Of a stretch of DNA of 64,000 nucleotides, positions 1 through 8,300 are shown piece after piece. Below the pieces are notes generated by a model. The model was not told the origin of the DNA. It saw nothing but the letters and a program-made list of their open reading frames with translations, and did no database searches. The stretch's first letter is position 1, and each line of letters begins with the position of its first letter. Origin of the DNA: Lysinibacillus sp. B2A1 (GTDB lineage Bacteria > Bacillota > Bacilli > Bacillales_A > Planococcaceae); assembly GCA_002973635.1 (NCBI GenBank), contig CP027224.1, positions 1,126,501-1,190,500 of the forward strand, given 5' to 3'. Position numbers and translations under genes: made by a program.

Positions 1-1
1 G

Positions 2-646
2 GTACACTCGAAACAAACGGCTCCACATGTTACACTAATGGATGAAGTCGATGTAACAGCTCTTGTAGCACATCGTAAAAAATTCAAAGATATCGCTGCT
101 GAAAAAAGTGTTAAATTAACATACTTACCATATGTAGTAAAAGCCCTTATTTCAACTTTACGTGAATTCCCAGAATTTAATCGCTCATTAGATGATGCAA
201 CACAAGAAATTATTCAAAAGCATTACTACAATATCGGTATTGCAGCAGATACAGAAAAAGGCTTGCTAGTACCAGTTATTAAGCATGCTGATCGTAAATC
301 TGTTTTTGCAGTATCAAATGAAATTAATGAACTAGCGACGAAAGCGCGTGATGGCAAGCTTGCACCTCATGAAATGAAAGGTGCTTCCATGTCGATTACG
401 AACATTGGCTCTGCTGGAGGACAATGGTTTACACCGGTAATTAATCATCCTGAAGTAGCAATTTTAGGTATTGGTCGAATTTCAGAAAAACCTGTAATAA
501 AAAATGGTGAAATTGTAGCCGCACCTGTGTTAGCATTATCATTGAGCTTTGATCATCGTATGATCGATGGAGCCACTGCGCAAAATGCTTTAAATCACTT
601 AAAGCGTTTGTTAAGTGAGCCAGAATTATTATTAATGGAGGCGTAA
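2..646 (+). CDS. pdhC: Pyruvate dehydrogenase E2 (dihydrolipoamide acetyltransferase), C-terminal part, truncated by window edge
   Basis: C-terminal catalytic domain of the E2 core of the pyruvate dehydrogenase complex, which transfers the acetyl group from lipoamide to CoA. The reading frame is open to the left edge, so the lipoyl and E1/E3-binding domains lie outside the window. The catalytic signature SFDHRMIDG (the HxxxDG motif of 2-oxoacid dehydrogenase acyltransferases) is near the end. The stop is 5 bp before the E3 gene, as in the B. subtilis pdhABCD operon. Assignment to pdhC rather than another 2-oxoacid E2 rests on this neighbour and on the downstream B. subtilis-like gene order. 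Confidence 0.93.
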   Translation, partial: VHSKQTAPHVTLMDEVDVTALVAHRKKFKDIAAEKSVKLTYLPYVVKALISTLREFPEFNRSLDDATQEIIQKHYYNIGIAADTEKGLLVPVIKHADRKSVFAVSNEINELATKARDGKLAPHEMKGASMSITNIGSAGGQWFTPVINHPEVAILGIGRISEKPVIKNGEIVAAPVLALSLSFDHRMIDGATAQNALNHLKRLLSEPELLLMEA

Positions 647-651
647 CAAAA

Positions 652-2067
652 ATGGTAGTAGGAGATTTCCCGATCGAAACAGATACTCTTGTCATTGGTT
701 CAGGTCCTGGAGGATATGTAGCAGCAATTCGTGCAGCTCAAACTGGCCAAAAAGTAACAATCGTTGAAAAAAATGTACTTGGTGGTGTGTGCTTAAACGT
801 AGGCTGTATCCCATCAAAAGCATTAATTTCAGTAGGTCACCGTTTTGAGCAAGCTAAACATTCAGATGACATGGGAATCATCGCTTCTGATGTGAAATTA
901 GACTTCTCAAAAGCACAAGCATTTAAAGACAGCGTTGTTAAAAAATTAACTGGCGGTGTTGAAGGCTTACTTAAAGGTAATAAAGTTGAAATTGTACAAG
1001 GTGAAGCTTATTTCGTTGACGCCCATTCAGTGCGTATCATCAATGGTGAATCTGCTCAAACTTACACATTTAACAATGTCATTATTGCAACAGGTTCTCG
1101 TCCGGTTGAAATTCCAACATTCAAATTCTCTGAGCGCGTACTAAATTCTACTGGTGCACTTTCTTTACAAGAAGTTCCTGGTAAATTAGTTGTTATCGGT
1201 GGAGGTTATATTGGTACAGAGCTAGGATCAGCTTACGCAAACCTTGGCTCTCAAGTAACAATTATTGAAGGCGGAAAAGATATTTTAGCTGGCTTCGAAA
1301 AACAAATGACGCAAATCGTGAAAAAAGGCCTTAAAAAGAAAGGCGTTGAAATTGAAGTTAACGCATCTGCAAAAGGCGTTGAAGAAACTGAAAACGGCGT
1401 AGTTGTAACATATGAAGTTGGCGGAGAAGAGAAAAAAGTTGAAGCTGATTACGTATTAGTTACTGTAGGTCGTCGTCCAAATACAGATGAAATGGGCCTT
1501 GCTGAAATCGGTATTGAATTCGGTGAACGCGGTCTTATTAATGTTGACAAACAATGTCGTACAAATATTCAAAACATCTATGCAATTGGTGATATCGTTG
1601 CAGGTCCTCAGCTTGCACATAAAGCATCTTACGAAGGTAAAGTTGCTGCTGAAGCGATTGCTGGTGAAAAATCAGTAGTTGACTATTTAGCTGTTCCTGC
1701 TGTATGCTTCACAGATCCAGAAATGGCAACAGTTGGTTACAACGAAGACCAAGCTAAAACGGAAGGCATCGAATACACTGCAGCGAAATTCCCATTCGCA
1801 GCAAATGGTCGTGCTCTTGCATTAAACCAATCAGAAGGTTTCGTGAAGCTTGTTGCTCGTAAAGAAGATGGTTTATTAATTGGTGCTCAAATCGTAGGTG
1901 CTGGTGCATCTGATATGATCGCTGAAATGGGCTTAGCAATCGAAGGCGGTATGACTGCTGAAGATATCGCATTAACAATTCATGCTCACCCAACATTAGG
2001 TGAAATTACTATGGAAGCAGCTGAAGTCCTACTTGGCAACCCAATCCATATTGTTACAAAAAAATAA
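652..2067 (+). CDS. pdhD: Dihydrolipoamide dehydrogenase (E3)
   Basis: FAD- and NAD-dependent disulfide oxidoreductase (471 aa, normal family length) that reoxidises dihydrolipoamide for 2-oxoacid dehydrogenase complexes. An N-terminal FAD-binding [10 protein letters not shown] motif is followed by the redox-active pair in [14 protein letters not shown] second dinucleotide motif [10 protein letters not shown] lies near residue 180, the ATGSRP and AIGDI FAD motifs are present, and the C-terminal HAHPTLGE carries the catalytic His-Glu. It is the last gene of the pdh operon, 5 bp after E2, and is closed by a strong hairpin terminator. Confidence 0.97.
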   Translation: MVVGDFPIETDTLVIGSGPGGYVAAIRAAQTGQKVTIVEKNVLGGVCLNVGCIPSKALISVGHRFEQAKHSDDMGIIASDVKLDFSKAQAFKDSVVKKLTGGVEGLLKGNKVEIVQGEAYFVDAHSVRIINGESAQTYTFNNVIIATGSRPVEIPTFKFSERVLNSTGALSLQEVPGKLVVIGGGYIGTELGSAYANLGSQVTIIEGGKDILAGFEKQMTQIVKKGLKKKGVEIEVNASAKGVEETENGVVVTYEVGGEEKKVEADYVLVTVGRRPNTDEMGLAEIGIEFGERGLINVDKQCRTNIQNIYAIGDIVAGPQLAHKASYEGKVAAEAIAGEKSVVDYLAVPAVCFTDPEMATVGYNEDQAKTEGIEYTAAKFPFAANGRALALNQSEGFVKLVARKEDGLLIGAQIVGAGASDMIAEMGLAIEGGMTAEDIALTIHAHPTLGEITMEAAEVLLGNPIHIVTKK

Positions 2068-2079
2068 TTAGATGAATTT

Positions 2080-2119
2080 AAACGGTTATAAAGCATTAGC
2101 AGCTTTATAGCCGTTTTTT
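2080..2119 (+). terminator. Rho-independent terminator of the pdh operon
   Basis: A long hairpin with arms AAACGGTTATAAAGC and GCTTTATAGCCGTTT is followed by a T run. It lies 13 bp after the pdhD stop. Confidence 0.9.
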
Positions 2120-2316
2120 GTATAATGCTAGTAATTTTGATAAAGTAATTATATCGAATGAATATTCAAAAAATATAGTTCGAACAACAGTGCGAAGTAG
2201 CTAATCTAGCAGAGATAGATAGAATTTTAATATAAACAGATTATGGACATATAATTAGCGCTAGATATCGATGCCTACAGAGCAATAGAAGTGAACCAAA
2301 AACTGGGGTGATGAAT

Positions 2317-3099
2317 ATGGAACTAGGATTAAAGGGAAAAGTCGCTATTATAACAGGCTCAAGTAAGGGTATTGGCTATTATACAGCGATGCAGCTTGTG
2401 AAAGAGGGAGCAAAGGTTGTACTGTGCGCGCGTGGCGAAAAACAGCTTCAAGTGGCAGCTGGCTGTATTAAAAATGAAACGGGTGAAGAAGTATTATTCG
2501 TACCGACAGATATTACAAAAGAAAAGGATTGTAAATACTTAATTGAGCGTACAGTAGAGCATTTTGGAGGCGTGGATATTCTTATTAATAATGCAGGTAC
2601 AGCCTCAGCAAATCCATTTGAATCAGTTAGTAGTGAGCTGTGGCAGGCTGATTTAGATTTAAAGGTATTTGGTGCTGTTCATTGTTCAAAATATGCTGTT
2701 CCTTATATGCGTAAGGCTGGAGGTGGGGCAATTGTCAATGTAACGGCCGTTATGGCTAAAACGCCACCTGCTAGCTCTCTTCCCACTACTGTAAGTCGAG
2801 CTGCTGGACTTGCTTTAACAAAAGCGATGAGTAAAGACTTAGGGAAGGATAATATTCGTGTGAATTCTGTGTGTATAGGGCTAATTCGTAGTGACCAAAT
2901 CGAAAAAAAATGGAAGCAGGAAGAGCCGGAGATGGCTTGGGAAGCATATTCTCGCAAAGTCGGTCAAATAATTCCGCTTGGTCGAGTAGGGGACACAGAG
3001 GAAGCAGCAAATGTCATTACCTTTTTAGTATCAGATGCAGCAAGTTATGTGACTGGTACATCAGTGAATATTGATGGTGGATCTGGACATGCACTATAG
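2317..3099 (+). CDS. SDR-family protein lacking the usual Ser-Tyr-Lys catalytic residues
   Basis: Rossmann-fold short-chain dehydrogenase/reductase (about 260 aa). The N-terminal cofactor motif TGSSKGIG, the NNAG motif and the C-terminal IDGG tail are intact. At the active site the usual Ser / YxxxK is replaced: the segment reads VNVTAV, then PTTVSRAAG, so the positions of Ser, Tyr and Lys are Ala, Thr and Arg in my alignment. It may bind NAD(P) yet use other residues or be non-catalytic. The ATG at 2317 is preferred because GGGGTG at 2304-2309 gives correct spacing; an upstream in-frame GTG is part of that ribosome-binding site. Monocistronic; substrate unknown. Confidence 0.85.
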   Translation: MELGLKGKVAIITGSSKGIGYYTAMQLVKEGAKVVLCARGEKQLQVAAGCIKNETGEEVLFVPTDITKEKDCKYLIERTVEHFGGVDILINNAGTASANPFESVSSELWQADLDLKVFGAVHCSKYAVPYMRKAGGGAIVNVTAVMAKTPPASSLPTTVSRAAGLALTKAMSKDLGKDNIRVNSVCIGLIRSDQIEKKWKQEEPEMAWEAYSRKVGQIIPLGRVGDTEEAANVITFLVSDAASYVTGTSVNIDGGSGHAL

Positions 3100-3293
3100 A
3101 AATTTGAAAAAATAAACATCGTAATATTTTTTGAGAAAAACAAAATGTTACGGTGCCCAAACAAAAGCATATTCGACTAATGTATGAAGAGAAGATGGCT
3201 CAAATTGTGTAGAGTTATCTTCTTTTCCTATTGTTTTTCTAAAATTGTAATAGACAGAAAATTCCTACAGATGTAGAATAATCGTAATAGGGG

Positions 3294-3752
3294 GTGAAAA
3301 GTGGCGAAATGTTGAACGAAAAATTTGCTGCATGGTTAATGAAAGTTGTACGGATTATTGTCCAAATTGGGATACTCAATATTTATTACTACATGGGCGT
3401 GGGCATTGTGACTTTATTGCATGTACCTCTTCCAGGAAGCGTTATCGGTCTACTCTTATTAGCGCTATCACTTCAATTTAGAATAATTAAAGTAGAATAT
3501 ATTCAAGATGGAGCGGGCTTTTTAATCGGTATTTTAACCTTATTTTTCATTCCTGCAACAGTAGGAGTGATTGACTATCCAGAGCTTATGTCAACGACGG
3601 GATTGCTAATTATTTTGGCTGTTGTAGCTAGTACATTAATTTCTATTTATATCACTGGATTATTTACTCAAATGATTGAGAAGAAAGAGTCGGTGAAAAA
3701 AGAAACAGAGGCTGTTCTTGAAGAAGGAGAGGGGAAATTAACTGTTGATTGA
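3294..3752 (+). CDS. CidA/LrgA-family membrane protein
   Basis: Small polytopic membrane protein with about four hydrophobic segments and the family motif PLPGSVIGLLLL. CidA/LrgA proteins act with an LrgB/CidB partner. They were first described as holin-like modulators of murein hydrolase activity, and some pairs move small organic acids such as pyruvate. The start is uncertain: GTG at 3294 or ATG at 3309, the latter preceded by AGGGGGTG. The stop overlaps the next gene by 8 bp, so the two form a translationally coupled operon. Whether it is cidA-like or lrgA-like cannot be decided by eye. Confidence 0.88.
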   Translation: MKSGEMLNEKFAAWLMKVVRIIVQIGILNIYYYMGVGIVTLLHVPLPGSVIGLLLLALSLQFRIIKVEYIQDGAGFLIGILTLFFIPATVGVIDYPELMSTTGLLIILAVVASTLISIYITGLFTQMIEKKESVKKETEAVLEEGEGKLTVD

Positions 3753-4422
3753 AATAATTGTTGTGATTGGCACCATTGTATTGTTTATGCTTTTTACAAA
3801 GCTATATCAGCGATTTCCACATCCTATTATGATTCCGCTAGTAACGACAACTATTGTAAGTGCTGTTATTTTAGTAGTATTTCAGATACCTTATTCGACC
3901 TATATGCAGGGAGGAGAGTGGCTTCAAAAAATGCTTGGCCCAGCGGTAGTAGCACTCGCCTATCCTCTTTATAATCAGCGTGCCATTATTATGAAGTATA
4001 AATATTCTATTTTGTCAGGTATCTTTATTGGTATGATTACTGGCTTAGTGACGATTTTTGTGATGCTAAAATGGATTAGGGTAAGTGATAGCTGGATGCT
4101 GACAGCCTTACCTAAATCTTTAACGACACCGGTAGGTATGCAGGTGAGCGAAACAATTGGAGGGATTCCTCCTTTAACGGCTGTATTTGTCATGCTAGCG
4201 GGGTTTGTAGGCGCAATAATTGGACCGTTAGTTATTAAATTTGGAAAAATTGATTCTGCGGTTAGCAGAGGTGTTGCAGTAGGCAGTGCTTCACATGGTG
4301 TTGGGCTTGTTAAATTAAGAGAGTATGGAGAAAGAGAATTATCAGTTGGCTCATTATCAATGGGGTTAACGGCAATTATTGGTGCATTTCTCTGTCCACT
4401 CTTTGTGTATTTGTTTATGTAA
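3745..4422 (+). CDS. LrgB/CidB-family membrane protein
   Basis: Partner of the preceding CidA/LrgA protein (225 aa, normal size). It is strongly hydrophobic throughout and carries conserved family stretches such as LTTPVGMQVSE, GGIPPLTA and SASHGVG. It starts at a TTG (3745) with AAGGAGAGGGG about 11 bp upstream, inside the end of cidA. Predicted inner-membrane component of a holin-like or small-acid transport system; its physiological substrate here is unknown. Confidence 0.88.
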   Translation: MIEIIVVIGTIVLFMLFTKLYQRFPHPIMIPLVTTTIVSAVILVVFQIPYSTYMQGGEWLQKMLGPAVVALAYPLYNQRAIIMKYKYSILSGIFIGMITGLVTIFVMLKWIRVSDSWMLTALPKSLTTPVGMQVSETIGGIPPLTAVFVMLAGFVGAIIGPLVIKFGKIDSAVSRGVAVGSASHGVGLVKLREYGERELSVGSLSMGLTAIIGAFLCPLFVYLFM

Positions 4423-4430
4423 AAGAACGA

Positions 4431-4456
4431 ACCCTTTACAATTATTTGTAAAGGGT
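4431..4456. terminator. Hairpin between convergent genes
   Basis: Perfect stem ACCCTTTACAA / TTGTAAAGGGT between the convergent lrgB-like and methyltransferase genes. T-rich flanks are modest on either side, so it is probably a bidirectional terminator. Confidence 0.55.
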
Positions 4457-4480
4457 AAAAATCTGCTTTTTTTGTGACCA

Positions 4481-5089
4481 TTAAGACTCTTTTTTGTTCT
4501 TTTCAATAATCAACTGAATAGTATGGGCAAGACCAGTGTGTAAAGTACCTTCATTTCTTATTTGTTCACCTGTAAAAAAATGGATAATTTTATAAGGTTG
4601 ACACCAGGTTAGTACATGTAGAGGATCATATAAATAATCTAGTTGCTTTGGGCCACCTGATGCGTATGGAAGCTGATAAATCGAGTATAACTCCATCATG
4701 ATTCGTCCACCAGATTTTACTGAATTAATAACCTTTTGAAAAACTGTCTGCTGATGTACAACAGAGAAATGACCAAACACCATAATCGCAGCATCGTAGG
4801 CTTCAACTGGTAAATCGTCCTTTAGTAAATCAGTCAATTTTGTATGTACAATCACATCATGTTTTTTGGCAAGCTCTTCTGTTTTGTTTAGTCCGCTTTG
4901 GGCAAAATCAAAAGTAGTGACCGTATGCCCTTCAGTTGCTAGGAAGACAGCATTGCGTCCCTCACCCTCTGCATAAGCTGCAACATGGGGATATTCTGTT
5001 AAAAAATGTACATAATCTTTGATAAAAGTATTTGGCTGCTCACCATAAACGTATTCTATTGATTGAAATCGTTGATCCCATGAATTCAT
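4481..5089 (-). CDS. Class I SAM-dependent methyltransferase (TehB-like)
   Basis: 202-aa methyltransferase of the small TehB/UbiE-like type. The SAM-binding loop appears as AAYAEGEGRNAVFLA, followed by the acidic TFDFAQSG segment and the later AIMVFGHF motif. Homologues are often labelled tellurite-resistance or SAM methyltransferase; the true substrate cannot be inferred. The start ATG has a strong AAGGAGGT site upstream. It converges on the lrgB-like gene and looks monocistronic. Confidence 0.85.
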   Translation of the reverse strand: MNSWDQRFQSIEYVYGEQPNTFIKDYVHFLTEYPHVAAYAEGEGRNAVFLATEGHTVTTFDFAQSGLNKTEELAKKHDVIVHTKLTDLLKDDLPVEAYDAAIMVFGHFSVVHQQTVFQKVINSVKSGGRIMMELYSIYQLPYASGGPKQLDYLYDPLHVLTWCQPYKIIHFFTGEQIRNEGTLHTGLAHTIQLIIEKNKKES

Positions 5090-5319
5090 GACGAACGACC
5101 TCCTTTCTATATTTATTGTAGAGAAAGTGTGTTATAGAATCGACTTTTTTGCTTATACGCTATAGTTCCTATTGACTTTCTCCAATGAGAATTTTGTGAG
5201 CAATGAAGCAGATCATATAGGTTGGTAAGTGTCTAAGTTTATCGTTCATGACTGTAGCCTAGAAAGGTGTACTGCTATAGAACATTGTCACTTTTTTCAT
5301 TCAGAAAGATCGTATGAAA

Positions 5320-5362
5320 AGCCCCTATCCTCAAGGTCTATGTTGCCTTGAGGATAGGGGCA
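5320..5362 (-). terminator. Terminator of the S-layer-anchored protein gene
   Basis: A 16-bp GC-rich stem (GCCCCTATCCTCAAGG and its complement) separated by an 8-base loop lies just past the 5367 stop. On the minus strand it is followed by a short T run. One of the strongest hairpins in the window. Confidence 0.88.
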
Positions 5363-5366
5363 TTGC

Positions 5367-8300
5367 TTACATGATTCCGCCAGTAGTTAAGGTACGTTTT
5401 AAAATTTTAGCCATTTGTGCACGTGTTAGTAGTCCTGTAGCATCAAATGTGCCATCCTTTTTACCTGTCATAATGTTTAAACTACTTAACATATTAATAT
5501 ATGCTTCAAACTCAGGGCTAATTTGATGGGCATCTTTAAAATGATGTGCTTTCCCAGTAGGTGCATCATATTGTAAATATTCTAATATGCGTCCCATAAA
5601 GGCTGCTGCTTGCTGGCGAGTTACATAGCCTTCAGGATCAAATGTATTAACTGTTTTCCCTGTAGTAATTCCTGCTTCTAGTAAAGCTTGAATTTCATGT
5701 TCATACCATTTCCCGTTTGTATCTTTGAAGGAAGTTTGACTGTCTGACGCTTGTAATCCTAAAGCACGTGCAATCATCACACCAAATTGTGCACGTGTAA
5801 TCGGTCTAAATGGTGCATATTCCTCACGATTCACCCCTTTGATGACATGACGGCTTGCTAGAAACTCAATATCTTCCTTGTATTCTAGTAGACTAATATC
5901 TTTAAAGGTAATTTGCTGTGTTGTAATAATAAATTCACCACTTGTTTTTGTATAGATTGTCAGTTGACCATCTTTAATAATATGAGGCACTGCTATTAAT
6001 TCGCCATTGATACGTTGAACTACCACTGTATGCTCTTGTACTTCTTTTAATGGAATCGTTATTTTTATATATTCTTTTCCAGTTATTACATTTTTAATAC
6101 TACCATCATTAGTATTAATTTCCATTTTAACATGAATGACATGTTCGTTGTCACGGTTGTTTTCGTCAACTGAAATATTAAATTTGTCATTCATTTCGGA
6201 AGAGGTGAAGAGTGATTTAGGTAGCTCAACTGTTGTACCTATACTATTTTTAATAGTTAAGACAGTTGACTTGTTTTCTTCCAATATTTTTTGTGCATCT
6301 TCTATATTAATAGTTGTTTGAAGATTTTCATGATCCACAACGATGATATCCTGATTGTTATTTTCAATAGGAGCGACAGGCTGAATATTTTCCTTATTAG
6401 AGTCTACTACAGGCTGCTTATCAATATCCTCAGGTTTTGTACTTTCATTTGGTACTGTTGAATTATCCCCTATTATTGGAGTAGTAGGCATTGTTGAGCC
6501 AATATCTTTTCCTAAGTCTGCTGTGTATATCCATTCCAATGTGTCACCATCTTGTAGGTTTACATCACCTGCAAATACATTTGGAAAAATGCCATTCACA
6601 CGATACATCCATCCACTACCGTTACCGTGATCGAATTCTTTAAGATTGTTAATGCTACTAATGTATACGCCATTTTTGGAGGATCGAGCCACAATATTAT
6701 GTTTTCCAATAGCCTTTACAAGCACAGAATAAGCTGTATCATTTTCTTCTATAATGGCTTTATTGGTATACATTTGTGCACCATTTAAGCCTATAACAGT
6801 GACGGTTGCTTGTGGAACTGATTGTGCAATAATATTTTGAAATAATACTGGTATAACTTCAACAGTTTCATTGCCTAAAGAGTTTTCTGTAGTGATTCTT
6901 AACGTGTTGACACCTTGCTTGACAACAGCTTTATAATTGTTGTCAACAGAGTATACTGGTGTATTATTAATCGTTACAGTTGGTGTAAGTTCTCCATCAA
7001 TATTGTCATAGGCAGTGACAGATACACTTAGTAAAGGTTGACTTTGTTGAAGTTCTAAATTTGTGATTTCAATAAAGGGCTTAACCGAATTATTGACCTC
7101 TGGTAGTTGACCAATCATCTTAATAGATTCATTGAACATGGAGGATTTTGTATATAAATCTGCGAGTGCTCCAAAAGCTGCCTCTGTGGATTTTAGCTCA
7201 TCAAATTCAGTCTCAGCTTCAAATTCATCTCCGAATTTAAAACCACCATTTTTAATTTGCTGTGATAATAGCGCTTCCACCATTGTTCTTCCATTCTTTT
7301 TCCATTTTGCATCAAATGGATTTTCACCAACAGCAATTAAGCCTTGGATAACTGTACCAATAGCGAATGGATTATTTGTATAACCTCCATAGTTGAAACC
7401 ACCATCTGTATTTTGCTGTACTTTTAAATAATTAAGAATACTTGAAATTTGTTGATTTACACCCTCGATATCTCGATGTTTAGAAAGCGCAATTAATGCA
7501 AGGGCACGTAATTCTTGTTCTTTGTAAGAACCTTCTGATAAAGCTCCGTTTAAGCCATTTAATAAGTCTTGAACAGCTAATTCTATATTGTACGGCTCGT
7601 TTATGAGATCCAATGCAATGATTGACCAAGCTTGTGTAGCTACTGATGATTTATCGAAATTGGTAAACATTGTGAAATGACCATCAGTATCTTGAGAAGT
7701 AACAAGTGGTGTTACCAAATCTACTACTGGCCCTTTATATGTTGTAAAGTGCTTAGGATTTTCACTCGCAGCAACGGCTTGCAAAATATTTTTGGCATAG
7801 TAGAGTGCATATTTTTGATCGTGATTGCCATACTCACGTAAATGACCAATGGTACGCATTTGTTTTTGGCTGAATGTCGGATCATTTACTACTTTGTTGT
7901 AGGCAAGTGCAGATATATAATCATATTGTCCCTTGTTTTTTAAATACTGTTTCATATGTTCCACAGCCTGTGCAACTTGTGTTTGAATTGAATCAGTATT
8001 GAGCGCAACATCAATTTCTATTGCTCTTGCTTTGACACCTTCAGCTTCAGCAGTAATGACATATTTGCCTGGTTTAAGGAAGCGTACTGCTGCACCGTTA
8101 ACTAGAGCTTCTGAACCTTCAACTTTCCATGAAATCTTTACATCTGTTACCTCTACATCCTCACTATCTTTTACGATTGCTGTTAAAGGAAGATCGATAT
8201 CAGTTACAGCTTCTTTAGGTGCATTGATCGTAACGCTGTAAATTTTTTGATAGTCAATTATTTCAATGGTTTTTTCAGCAATAATGCCCTGTGCCTCAGC

